Source of the DNA: Acidimicrobiia bacterium
GTDB lineage: Bacteria > Actinomycetota > Acidimicrobiia > Acidimicrobiales > Poriferisodalaceae
Direction: 5' to 3'
Length of the DNA: 64,000 bases
Assembly (NCBI GenBank): GCA_022822525.1
Contig: JAJEBN010000078.1
Location: 1 to 64,000 of the forward strand
Within the stretch, counting starts at the first letter, position 1, and every line of letters starts with the position of its first letter. Both the position numbers and the translations under genes were made by a program. A model generated the notes under the pieces. It did not search any database. It saw only the letters and a program-made list of their open reading frames with translations, and was not told the DNA's origin. Of this stretch, positions 55,777 through 64,000 are shown piece by piece.

Positions 55777-56924
55777 GCCGGCAGCCCCTGCAGACCCTTC
55801 GAGGCGACCGAGCGCAGGATCTCGATGGTGCCGCCCCGGATCGTGTTGCCCGGGAACGTCACCACGCACTGCGCCAGCAGCCGCTCGAATAGCGATTCGG
55901 ACTCCGGCGAGTACTCCTCGTCGATGAGCTGCACCAGCTTCTCGACGACCTCCTGCTCGTAGCGGGTCCCCATCTCCTTCACCAGTGCCGACTCCACCGA
56001 CGGCGCCTCGCCCTCGTCGATGAGCCGTGCCACCGACAGCGACAGGTTCCGAATGCCCCACCAGCGAGCTGCCAGCTCGCCGAACAAGTCTGACACCGCG
56101 TCCTCCATCGGCGTGCCCGCCGCCTCGCGCAGCAGCTGCTCCACCGTCGAGAACGGCGACAGCCAGCGGTCGGGTCCGCCGCGCTCGTACGCCATCTCGG
56201 TGGTGTTCTGGTGCCAGCCCATCCCCGGCTGGCCCACCACGTTGACATCAGGCACGAACACGTCGTGGAACGTCACCTCGTTGAAGTGGTGGCTGCCGTC
56301 GAGGAACGGGATCGGGCTGATCTCGAGGCCCGGCGATTGCAGGTCGATCAGGAACTGCGACAGGCCCGCGTGCTTGTTGCCGTCTTCCATCGGCGCCGTG
56401 CGCAGCAGGCAGATGAACCAGTCGTTCATATGCGCGTTCGACGTCCAGATCTTGGTGCCGTTCACCACCCATCCGTCATCGGCGCGCTCGGCCCGGGTCG
56501 ACACCGAGGCCAAGTCCGAACCGCTGTCGGGCTCGCTCATGCCGATCGAGAAGCCCAGCTCGCCCCGGCAGATCGGCGGCAGGAACCGCTCCCGCTGCTC
56601 GTCGCTGCCGAACTTCAGGATGACGTTGCCGGTCTGGCGGTCGGCCACCCAGTGGTGCCCCACCGGCGCGCCCCAGCGCAGCATCTCCTCCACCACGATG
56701 AAGCGCTGCACGGCGGTGCGGTCCGAGCCGCCCCAGCGTGAGGGCAGCGCCATGCCCACCCAGCCCCGGGCGGCCATCTTGGCCGAGAACTCCCGGTCGT
56801 GGTCTGCCGCCATGCCCAGGCACGGCTCGTGGGCGCCGGGCGGCAACTCGGCCGCCAGGAACTCGCGCACCTCCGTCTGGAGGTCGAGCTCCGGACCGGT
56901 CAATTCGGTGGGTGTGAATCTCAT
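55773..56924 (-). CDS. Acyl-CoA dehydrogenase, large-subunit type
   Basis: 383 residues. GFSIGMSEPDSGSDLASV and VVNGTKIWTSNAHMNDWFICLLRT build the FAD pocket; WHQNTTEMAYERGG and the C-terminal FPGNTIRGGTIEILRSVASKGLQGLP are typical of FadE26/FadE28-like large subunits. GGAGG 7 nt upstream supports ATG 56924. It is coupled to the small subunit by an ATGA overlap. It follows the BVMO gene, with 33 nt between, in the same direction. Confidence 0.88.
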   Translation of the reverse strand: MRFTPTELTGPELDLQTEVREFLAAELPPGAHEPCLGMAADHDREFSAKMAARGWVGMALPSRWGGSDRTAVQRFIVVEEMLRWGAPVGHHWVADRQTGNVILKFGSDEQRERFLPPICRGELGFSIGMSEPDSGSDLASVSTRAERADDGWVVNGTKIWTSNAHMNDWFICLLRTAPMEDGNKHAGLSQFLIDLQSPGLEISPIPFLDGSHHFNEVTFHDVFVPDVNVVGQPGMGWHQNTTEMAYERGGPDRWLSPFSTVEQLLREAAGTPMEDAVSDLFGELAARWWGIRNLSLSVARLIDEGEAPSVESALVKEMGTRYEQEVVEKLVQLIDEEYSPESESLFERLLAQCVVTFPGNTIRGGTIEILRSVASKGLQGLPA

Positions 56925-56957
56925 CGGCAGGCCTCCGCAGGAAGATGCGCGATTTCT

Positions 56958-58583
56958 CTAGGTCAGGGCGAAGCCGCGGTAGTTGTCGGACGCCACGTCC
57001 TCGCAGACCTCGACATAGGGCGGGAAGCCCGGCAGCGGCATGAACACTCGGGTCTTGCCGGGGATGTTGGCCCCGAGGTACCACGAGTTGCATGTGGGAT
57101 ACAGCGTCAGGTCGGCCACGGCATTGACGTAGTCGACCCAGTAGGCCTCGGCGTCGGGCTCGGGCTCGATCGTGGCGGTGCCGCGCTCGCGCAGCTCGAC
57201 CAGGCAGCGCGAGATCCAGTCGACGTGCTGCTCAATGGACGGAATCATGTTGGTCAGCACCGACGGGCTGCCGGGACCGGACACGGTGAACATGTTCGGG
57301 AAGCCCGTCACACCCAGGCCGAGGTAGGTGCGCGGGCCGGCGTCCCAGTGATCGGCCAGCCGCACGCCGTCACGCCCGGTGATGTTCATGCGCAGCAGCG
57401 TTCCGGTCATCGCATCGAAGCCGGTTGCGTACACGAGCGCATCGACCGGGTACTCCTGGCCGCCGACCACGACACCGGCTGGCGAGATGCGCTCAATGGG
57501 CGAGTCCGACACATCGACCAACTGCACATGCGGCTGGTTGAACGTCTCGTAGTAGTTGGTGTCGAGGCAGGGACGCTTGCAGGCGATGGTGTTGTGCGGG
57601 GTGAGCTTGGCCGCAATCTCTGGATCGTCGACGATCTCGGCGATCTTGCCGCGGACGAATTCCGCCACTCGGCCGTTGGACTCTGCGTCGAGTGCGACGT
57701 CTCCGTATGCCCGGTAGAACGTGAAGCCGCCCACCTCCCAGCGCTCTTGCATGCGCTCGTTGAACGACTCGTTGCTGGCTTCTTTGGCGAGGTCTTCGCT
57801 GTCGGGCAGCCGCTGAACCATGGCCGCGTTCTGTTCTGCCATCTTGGCCCGCAGCTCGCGATAGTTGTCCTTCCAGCGAGCCTGCTCAGCCGGGTCGAGT
57901 GGTTCGTTGCGGGCAGGAACCGAGTAGTTCGGCGTGCGCTGAAAGATCGTCAGCTCCCGGCATTCAGCAGCGATGACGGGAATGGCCTGGATTGCGGACG
58001 AGCCCGTGCCGATCACTCCCACCGACATGCCGCTGAAGTCGACGCCTTCGTGCGGCCACCGGCCGGTGTGATACGTCGGCCCCTCGAACGTCGAAGCGCC
58101 GTCGAACTGGGGGACGTTCGCCGTCGAGAGGCAGCCGGTGGCCATCACCACGAAGCGCGCCCGGTAGAGGCCCCGATCAGTCTGAAGACGCCACTGATGG
58201 CCGGCGTCGTCCCAATCGACACGCTCGACCGTCGTCTCGAAATGGATGTCACGCCGCAGGTCGTACCGGTCGGCGACGTGGTTGGCGTAGCGCAGGATCT
58301 CGGGCTGGCCCGAGTAGCGCTCGGACCATTCCCACTCCTGTTCGAGCTCGGGGTCGAACGAGTACGAGTACTGCATCGACTCGACATCGCACCGGGCGCC
58401 CGGGTAGCGGTTCCAGTACCAGGTGCCGCCCACGCCGTCTGCTCGTTCCACCACCACTACGTCGAAGCCGAGCCCGCGCAGCTTGTGGAGTGCGTACATA
58501 CCGGCGAAGCCGGCGCCCACCACGACCACGTCATGTGCGTCTGGATCTTGGCCGTTCGAGTTCAGCCCATCCCCGCTGCTCAT
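56958..58583 (-). CDS. Baeyer-Villiger-type flavin monooxygenase
   Basis: 541 residues. It should insert oxygen next to a ketone, giving an ester or lactone, using FAD and NADPH. Two Rossmann motifs (VVVVGAGFAGMYALHKL and VGVIGTGSSAIQ) flank the type I BVMO fingerprint FEGPTYHTGRWP, a full match to FxGxxxHxxxW[P/D]. GTWYWNRYPGARCDVES is another family block. ATG 58583 follows a TAGTCT box by 8 nt. It is first in the minus-strand lipid gene run and divergent from the amidase. Substrate unknown. Confidence 0.88.
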   Translation of the reverse strand: MSSGDGLNSNGQDPDAHDVVVVGAGFAGMYALHKLRGLGFDVVVVERADGVGGTWYWNRYPGARCDVESMQYSYSFDPELEQEWEWSERYSGQPEILRYANHVADRYDLRRDIHFETTVERVDWDDAGHQWRLQTDRGLYRARFVVMATGCLSTANVPQFDGASTFEGPTYHTGRWPHEGVDFSGMSVGVIGTGSSAIQAIPVIAAECRELTIFQRTPNYSVPARNEPLDPAEQARWKDNYRELRAKMAEQNAAMVQRLPDSEDLAKEASNESFNERMQERWEVGGFTFYRAYGDVALDAESNGRVAEFVRGKIAEIVDDPEIAAKLTPHNTIACKRPCLDTNYYETFNQPHVQLVDVSDSPIERISPAGVVVGGQEYPVDALVYATGFDAMTGTLLRMNITGRDGVRLADHWDAGPRTYLGLGVTGFPNMFTVSGPGSPSVLTNMIPSIEQHVDWISRCLVELRERGTATIEPEPDAEAYWVDYVNAVADLTLYPTCNSWYLGANIPGKTRVFMPLPGFPPYVEVCEDVASDNYRGFALT

Positions 58584-58649
58584 GGGCGCAGAGACTACCG
58601 ATGCCGGTCCAGTGCGGTCTGAGGTGCGGCGATGTGCCACGCTCCGGGA

Positions 58650-60185
58650 ATGGCCGAGCCGTGCGACCTCACCGCGACAAGGGCACGAGAGCTGATGGCA
58701 GCCGGCGAGCTGTCGGCAGTGGACTTGCTGGCGTCGTGCTTGGCGCGGGCCGATGCGACCGACAGCGCCGTGAACGCACTCGTCGTTCGCGACGACGACG
58801 CAGCGATGTCGACGGCGCAGGCGTCGGACGATGCCCGCGCTCGGGGGGAGCCCATGGGTCCGCTGGCGGGCCTGCCGGTGGCGATCAAGGACATCCAGGC
58901 GACTGCGGGGTTGACGACCACCTACGGCGCCGTGCCGTTCGCGCGCAACGTGCCGACCGCCGACGACGGCATCGTGGCGCGCGTCCGGGCAGCCGGGGCC
59001 GTCATCATCGGCAAGACGAACACGCCCGAGCTGAGCATCGGGGCCAACACCGTCAACCGGCTGTTCGGCGCCACCGGCAACCCGTTCGAGCCGTCGCTGA
59101 CCTGCGGCGGCAGCTCTGGGGGCTCAGCCGTTGCACTGTCCTGCGGGATGGCGCCGCTTGCCACGGGGTCGGACCATGGCGGCAGCCTGCGCATCCCGGC
59201 CTCGTATTGCGGGGTGGTCGCCCACCGCTCCACGCCTGGCACCGTGGCTCACGACGAGCGCACGATCGGCCGCACCAACTACAGCGTGCAGGGTCCGATG
59301 GCCCGCACCGTTGCCGACGCGGCGTTGCTGCTGTCGGTGATCGCGGGCCGCGACCGCGCTGCCCGGCGAGACGCCATGGCATTCCCGCTGGACGCTGCTG
59401 CATTCGCCGATCTGCCTGAGGTCGACGTGGCCGGACTGCGCGTGGGTGTCAGCGCCGACCTGGGCGGGCTGCTGGTGTCCCGAGCCGTGCGGGCTGTCTT
59501 TGAGGACCGCGTCGAACGACTCGCCGGGATCGTCGGCTCAGTCGACGAGGCCGACATCGACCTGAGCGATGCGCTGGACGTCGACTGGCAGCTCCGCTCG
59601 GACATCTTCGCCACCAATTATCACCGCAGCATTCACAAGTTCGACTCCGGCACTGCCGGGGCTGCTGCCCAGACCTCTGACGGTGGCTTCAACCCGAATA
59701 TCCGGGCCACCTACGACGAAGCGCTGAACACCACGGTGCTCGACATCGCCAAGGCCCGCCGGCGCCAGGTGGAGTTGTACCGGGCCACCGATGCGCTGTT
59801 CGACGAATTCGACGTGCTGATCTGCCCGGGGGTCAGCGTGCCCCCGTTCGACTGGCACCAGCTGTACCCCGCCGAGATCGACGGCCAGCCCGTCCGCAAC
59901 TACATGGCCTGGCTGGGGCTGTCGGCGGCGCTCACCGTCGTGGGTCACCCCACCACGGCTCTCCCATGCGGTCTCGACGGCCAGGGCACGCCGTTCGGTT
60001 TGCAGATCGTCGGGCCGAGCTACAGCGACAGGCGGCTGCTCGGCGTCGCTGCGGCGCTGGAGACTGCCTTCGCCGACGACCCGGTCACCGCAAGGCCCGC
60101 ACCAGAAGTGGACTGGTTGGCAACGGTGGAGACCACCTGTCGCACCGAGGGCAGGCTCGTGCACGCGTCCGCTCCGCCCCAATAG
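58650..60185 (+). CDS. Amidase signature family hydrolase
   Basis: 511 residues. The Ser-cisSer-Lys triad is complete: Lys80 in PVAIKDIQ, Ser155 or Ser156 in CGGSSGGSA and the nucleophile Ser179 in GSDHGGSLRIPAS. The substrate is an amide but cannot be named; GatA is unlikely because GatB/C genes are absent. ATG 58650 lies 6 nt after a CACGCT box; GTG 58632 is the alternative. It converges on the hydantoinase gene. With the hydantoinase and dimethylformamidase-like genes it suggests use of organic nitrogen compounds. Confidence 0.88.
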   Translation: MAEPCDLTATRARELMAAGELSAVDLLASCLARADATDSAVNALVVRDDDAAMSTAQASDDARARGEPMGPLAGLPVAIKDIQATAGLTTTYGAVPFARNVPTADDGIVARVRAAGAVIIGKTNTPELSIGANTVNRLFGATGNPFEPSLTCGGSSGGSAVALSCGMAPLATGSDHGGSLRIPASYCGVVAHRSTPGTVAHDERTIGRTNYSVQGPMARTVADAALLLSVIAGRDRAARRDAMAFPLDAAAFADLPEVDVAGLRVGVSADLGGLLVSRAVRAVFEDRVERLAGIVGSVDEADIDLSDALDVDWQLRSDIFATNYHRSIHKFDSGTAGAAAQTSDGGFNPNIRATYDEALNTTVLDIAKARRRQVELYRATDALFDEFDVLICPGVSVPPFDWHQLYPAEIDGQPVRNYMAWLGLSAALTVVGHPTTALPCGLDGQGTPFGLQIVGPSYSDRRLLGVAAALETAFADDPVTARPAPEVDWLATVETTCRTEGRLVHASAPPQ

Positions 60186-60194
60186 AACCAGTAC

Positions 60195-62528
60195 TCAGGC
60201 CAGTGATGGGCGTCCCGCTGCGGTGACCTTGAGCGTGGCCTCGACGAAGAGCTCGCGGCCGTTGCTCGGAGCCGTCCGGGTCTGGAAGTCGATGGTCAGT
60301 TCGGCATCGTGCGCGCCTGCGGCGGCGGCTTCGGCGCGGGCAGCCTCGGTTGCCTGCGCGGTGGCCCACTCCCGGGCCTCGTCCAGGCTGTGCCAGACCG
60401 GCGGATCGTCGCCCCAGTGCGCGCGGTAACTGCCGCGGCGGGGCGCCGTCACCGTCACCTGCTTGGTGACGCGGATGCGAGCGACCGCTGCGCCCACCGC
60501 ATTTGCAACCTCGGCATGTGCCGGGACCGATGCGACGGTGCCCAGCAGGTCAGCGACCAGGGGCGCCAGGGTTGGCGCCGGTGCACCGATGACGACGATC
60601 GGGACGGCCACGCCGGCATCGATGCGCGCCAGCGGCACTGAATGGGATGACGCGGGCGCGACATCACCGGCGACTGGAACACCAGGCGACTCGCTGGCCT
60701 CGAGCAGGCCCCACAAGGGGTTTGCAGCTCCCGCAGGGACGCTGTCGGCGGGCGTGTCAGCAGCCGGGCTGGCGAGAGAGGACTGCCGCCGATCGAGGGC
60801 TGCCTGGACCAGGGGCCGCCGGGCCTCGCTGGCGAGGATGCCGTCTGAGCCGAGTGCCACGCCGAGCAGCGCCTCTGCGGCATCCCGCAACACTGTTCGC
60901 AGGATGCGACGCGACAGCTCGCGTGCGCCTGCGCCGATGTCCACCCCGTAGCGGTCGCGCTGGCGGCTGAACAGCTCGGCTCCCGAGTGCGCCGCGCCTT
61001 CGTCGCCGATGGCGCCGGCGTCGATCAGGCCGAGCACGACGCACGCATCGGTGGGCGTCAGGGCCGCTCGCCGGAGCGCGCCCCGACGCTCGAGCCGGCC
61101 CAGAGCGCCACGCCAGCGAGCCGATCTCTTCAGGTCCGCCAAGGCAAGAGCCCCGCCCGCTGCACGAACCAGCCGCAGCACTTCGCTGTCGATGCCGTCG
61201 GTCTCAGCCAACGCTGCGCTGGGTCGCGCGTCGATGACGACTTGGCCGAATTCGGCCAGCGGCGTCTCTGCGGCACGCTGGCTCTGGAGCATCGGCAGCA
61301 CCACGTCGGGGTGTCGCAGGGCTGCGACGCACAGCGGTACGACGCGGCGCGGCCCCACCGTCAGTTCACCGCTGGCCCCGTCGAGCGGGATGCGTACCTC
61401 GCTGTCTCCTCCCAGTCCGACAGTGGTGGTGGGCAGCGCCGTCACCATCGTGGCGTGACCGGCGACGATCGCGCTGTCGTCGCCGTCGGGGGAGGCGGTC
61501 ACCGCGACGCCGTCACGGATCGCTGCGATATCGGTCGTCGTGCCGCCAATGTCCGCGATGAGGCAGCCCGCATCGACCTCGTGTCCCGCCGGCAGCTCCG
61601 ATGTTGCGAGGTGGCGCGCCCCGAGCACGCTCGCGGCGGGGCCCGACAGGACGGTCTCGATCGGGCGCTGGGCCACGAAGTCCGCTGCTACGAGCGAGCC
61701 ATCGCCGCGCACGACCATGAGCGGAGCGGCGAGGCCCAACGATGCCATCGCCGCCTCGATTGCCTCGGTGAACTGCGCCGTGACCGAGATGAGCTGTGCG
61801 TTGAGCAGCGTCGTCACGGCGCGGCGCGGCCCGCCGAGCTGGGGCGACAGCTCGTGGCTGCAGGTCACCGGCTTGCCGGTGAGTTGCCGGATCGCGTCCC
61901 GCGCTGCGAGCTCGTGAGCGTTGTTGCGGACGCTGAACTGCGCGGCGACCGCGTACGCCTCGACCGAGGCGTCGATGCGTTCTGTGACCCGCGCCAGCTC
62001 GTCGAGGTCGAGCGGAGCGCGCATGTCGCCTTGGGCAGTGTGCCCGCCGCCCACCAGAACGACCGGCGCCGATGCGAGTGTGCCCCGCACGCGGTCGGTC
62101 GCTGAAGCGTCTGGGGATTCGTGGGGGACTGCGCCGGGGCGGACTCCGGCGTGGCCCGCGGCGCCCACGTTCAGGCCTGCGCGAGCCAGAGCTTCGGGTT
62201 CGAAGCCAATGGCGATCAGCGCAGCCGGGCGGACCGCGCCTTCCACCAGTGCGTTGGTCGCAAGGGTTGTCGAGACTGCCACCAGACCGATGTCGCCAGC
62301 GCTCAGGCTCGCACCTGCAGGACTGTCGCCAGCGCTGAGCACCCCTGCCATGGCGTTGACCACACAGCCGAAGAGGTCATCGTGGGTGGTGGGAACCTTG
62401 AGGGCCGCCAACACGTGACCGCCGCCCCCGTCGGCACCCTCTGCGTACACGACGGCATCGGTGAACGTGCCGCCAGTGTCGATGCCCAAGCAGTAGCGGC
62501 CTGACGCCGGCCGGAACGGTGTCGTCAC
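60195..62528 (-). CDS. Hydantoinase/oxoprolinase family protein (HyuA-like)
   Basis: 777 residues. HyuA proteins hydrolyse hydantoins, oxoproline or N-methylhydantoin with ATP, normally together with HyuB. The N-terminal ATPase motif is CLGIDTGGTFTDAVV, and the second phosphate motif IADIGGTTTDIAAIRDG lies in the middle. An Ala-rich C-terminal part of about 250 residues is less conserved. No hyuB gene is seen next to it, which is unusual. GTG 62528 is chosen just before the fold; a CACACT box ends 7 nt upstream. Confidence 0.85.
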   Translation of the reverse strand: MTTPFRPASGRYCLGIDTGGTFTDAVVYAEGADGGGGHVLAALKVPTTHDDLFGCVVNAMAGVLSAGDSPAGASLSAGDIGLVAVSTTLATNALVEGAVRPAALIAIGFEPEALARAGLNVGAAGHAGVRPGAVPHESPDASATDRVRGTLASAPVVLVGGGHTAQGDMRAPLDLDELARVTERIDASVEAYAVAAQFSVRNNAHELAARDAIRQLTGKPVTCSHELSPQLGGPRRAVTTLLNAQLISVTAQFTEAIEAAMASLGLAAPLMVVRGDGSLVAADFVAQRPIETVLSGPAASVLGARHLATSELPAGHEVDAGCLIADIGGTTTDIAAIRDGVAVTASPDGDDSAIVAGHATMVTALPTTTVGLGGDSEVRIPLDGASGELTVGPRRVVPLCVAALRHPDVVLPMLQSQRAAETPLAEFGQVVIDARPSAALAETDGIDSEVLRLVRAAGGALALADLKRSARWRGALGRLERRGALRRAALTPTDACVVLGLIDAGAIGDEGAAHSGAELFSRQRDRYGVDIGAGARELSRRILRTVLRDAAEALLGVALGSDGILASEARRPLVQAALDRRQSSLASPAADTPADSVPAGAANPLWGLLEASESPGVPVAGDVAPASSHSVPLARIDAGVAVPIVVIGAPAPTLAPLVADLLGTVASVPAHAEVANAVGAAVARIRVTKQVTVTAPRRGSYRAHWGDDPPVWHSLDEAREWATAQATEAARAEAAAAGAHDAELTIDFQTRTAPSNGRELFVEATLKVTAAGRPSLA

Positions 62529-62692
62529 CGCTGAAAGTGTGCCAGCGGGAGCCGTCTGGGCGCGGCGGTCTGTGCGTCGAGTGGACTCGGCCGCCCGCGT
62601 CGGTGAGACTGCGGGCACGGCGACCCGCCGCATGGCCTCGGGCAGTGCGAGGGTCAGCCGCTTTCCGATTGCAGTGCCACCAGGAGGACCCG

Positions 62693-63100
62693 ATGGGCGT
62701 CAAGTCAGTGAATGAGATGGTTGCGGAGGCCAAGACCCGCATCGACAACATCTCCCCGGCAGAGGCGCACCGGCGTGTCATCGAGGAGAACGCGTTGATC
62801 GTGGACATCCGTGATGTGCGCGAGCTGCAGCGCGAAGGCGCAATCCCCGATTCGGTGCATGCGCCCCGCGGGATGCTCGAGTTCTGGGTGTCGCCTGACT
62901 CGCCCTACACCAAAGATGTCTTCCAGGAGGGTCGCGAGCTCATCCTGTGCTGTGCGGGAGGCGGCCGCTCGGCCCTGTCCGCGGACACCATGCAGGACAT
63001 GGGCGTCGAGAAGGTCAGCCACGTTGAGACTGGCTTCGGCGGCTGGCGAGCGGACGGCATGCCGGTGACTGACTACGACACGTTCCGGTCACAGCGCTGA
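62693..63100 (+). CDS. Rhodanese-domain protein
   Basis: 135-residue single-domain sulfurtransferase. The catalytic Cys87 opens the active loop CCAGGGRSALSA, and the domain begins near residue 20 (ISPAEAHRRVIEENALIVDIRD). AGGAGG 6 nt before ATG 62693 fixes the start. It transfers sulfane sulfur to cyanide or to protein thiols in related systems; the partner here is unknown. It is divergent from the hydantoinase gene; the 164-nt gap shows no other feature. Confidence 0.88.
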   Translation: MGVKSVNEMVAEAKTRIDNISPAEAHRRVIEENALIVDIRDVRELQREGAIPDSVHAPRGMLEFWVSPDSPYTKDVFQEGRELILCCAGGGRSALSADTMQDMGVEKVSHVETGFGGWRADGMPVTDYDTFRSQR

Positions 63101-63145
63101 GTTCTGTACGCAGCCGAGCCCGCTGAGCAAAGCCAAAGCAGCCTC

Positions 63146-64000
63146 ATGACTCAATCGCCCGCGCCCGAATCGCCCGCGCCCGACGCCTCCGGTGCCGATC
63201 CCTCAAAGCAGGTGACCGGGTACTGCGAGCCGTGGACACTGCGTGCCGGCGAGTCCATCGCGCTGATGGCGTCGTCGCACCAGCCTGGCCCGGCCGAGGT
63301 CGACATCACCCGGATTGTCTGCGGTGACCCGACCCGCTACGGACCCGGCTTCGACGAGCGACCGGTCCCGGCGGCCGGCAGCTGGTCGGTGACGCTCGAC
63401 GAGCAGCCGCTCACTCCTGGCTCGTACGGGATCGCCGCTCTCGACGGCATGCCCGGCGTGCGCCGTGTCGGCCTCCGGGTCTGGCTGATGCCCACCCTGC
63501 CGGATCGGCCGGCGCGTATCGCGACGCTCTGCGCGCACGGCGCGGGCGCGTCGCTGGGCTCAGCGCCGATCGAGGCACTGCGACTCGATCTCTCCGGAGG
63601 GTGTGCCGTCGCGTCGACGTCGGCGCTCGGCGGCGAGTCCCAGGTCGTTATTGACGAGCTGCCGCTGACGCGCAACCGGTGGTATCTGCTCGATGTCGAG
63701 CTGGACCTCGACGCGAGCACCCTGAGCGCAGCGGTGACCACCGCAGTCTCCGATTCTCCGGGGCGCGATGTGGTGGAGGGAAGCCGGCTGAGCGACCTGA
63801 CGGTCTCGAAGCTGGAGGCGGAGCTGGCGGGATCGGCACATGACGGCGTGTCCCGGCACGGCATCGGCGGCACCGCACGCATGACGGCGCCGCTCGGCGC
63901 GGGCGACCTCGCCCTGACCGAGCTGTGGCTCGCGGCGGGGCCCGGGGGAGAGCGCTTCGACGGACGGCTGGCACGACCGATGCTGCGGATCGGTGAGGCC
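63146..64000 (+). CDS. N,N-dimethylformamidase large-subunit-like, cut by window end
   Basis: 285 codons without a stop, truncated by the edge of the window. After a Pro/Ser-rich lead of 22 residues comes VTGYCEPWTLRAGESIALMASSHQ and DITRIVCGDPTRYGPGFDE, then a LamG/concanavalin-like segment (RNRWYLLDVELDLDASTLSAAV). This layout resembles the N-terminus of the N,N-dimethylformamidase beta subunit, whose catalytic iron site would lie further on. No good ribosome site precedes ATG 63146. The family call is by recall of the N-terminal pattern. Confidence 0.6.
   Translation, partial: MTQSPAPESPAPDASGADPSKQVTGYCEPWTLRAGESIALMASSHQPGPAEVDITRIVCGDPTRYGPGFDERPVPAAGSWSVTLDEQPLTPGSYGIAALDGMPGVRRVGLRVWLMPTLPDRPARIATLCAHGAGASLGSAPIEALRLDLSGGCAVASTSALGGESQVVIDELPLTRNRWYLLDVELDLDASTLSAAVTTAVSDSPGRDVVEGSRLSDLTVSKLEAELAGSAHDGVSRHGIGGTARMTAPLGAGDLALTELWLAAGPGGERFDGRLARPMLRIGEA

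Overview
The window is high-GC actinobacterial chromosome. Supporting signs are an F420-type luciferase-like oxidoreductase, a P450-style 3Fe-4S ferredoxin, a UvrD2-type helicase with an HRDC tail, a class II DAHP synthase, frequent GTG starts, and many genes whose start codon lies 6-8 nt after a TANNNT box, as expected for leaderless actinobacterial mRNAs. A complete mreBCD-mrdA-rodA cluster together with acyl-CoA, Baeyer-Villiger and amidohydrolase genes would suit an uncultured Acidimicrobiia-like lineage. That placement is an inference from gene content, not a phylogeny. No phage, insertion sequence or CRISPR array was seen.

Left part (1-16.4 kb): Nudix and cupin genes, tRNA-Arg, folE, a large uvrD2-like helicase, a second Nudix gene, an LLM oxidoreductase, ferredoxin, tRNA-Pro, mmsA, a VOC protein, an SDR, and tRNA-Gly followed by a broken tRNA-Gly copy. 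Then come tig-clpP, divergent from clpX, and folC.

Core part (16.4-38.3 kb): ndk-mreB-mreC-mreD-mrdA-rodA, the cell-elongation machinery, in a tightly overlapping run. Next are a radical SAM protein, its DUF2344 partner and RNase E/G, then rplU-rpmA-obgE-proB-proA, and a MoxR/VWA pair. A minus-strand pair encodes a sigma factor and class II DAHP synthase. nadD-rsfS diverge from it, and a strongly structured leader resembling the actinobacterial 6C RNA motif sits in front of the sigma gene.

Right part (38.3-64 kb): a DUF3048 lipoprotein, galE, a membrane glycosyltransferase, an undecaprenyl-phosphate sugar transferase and a GT2 glycosyltransferase form an envelope glycan group. After that the content is catabolic: D-aminoacylase, CaiB CoA-transferase, metY, a hydroxyacid dehydrogenase with a 2-keto-4-pentenoate hydratase, and an ArsI-like lyase. 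A minus-strand run holds a BVMO, a paired acyl-CoA dehydrogenase, an enoyl-CoA hydratase, a third acyl-CoA dehydrogenase and a TesB thioesterase. Amidase, hydantoinase A and rhodanese genes follow, and a dimethylformamidase-like gene is cut by the window edge.

The items most worth following are the C-rich-loop leader of the sigma gene, a tandem duplication that has uncoupled an acyl-CoA dehydrogenase stop from the tesB start, a hairpin over the DUF2344 ribosome binding site, and unusual extra domains on PBP2, trigger factor and the UvrD-like helicase.
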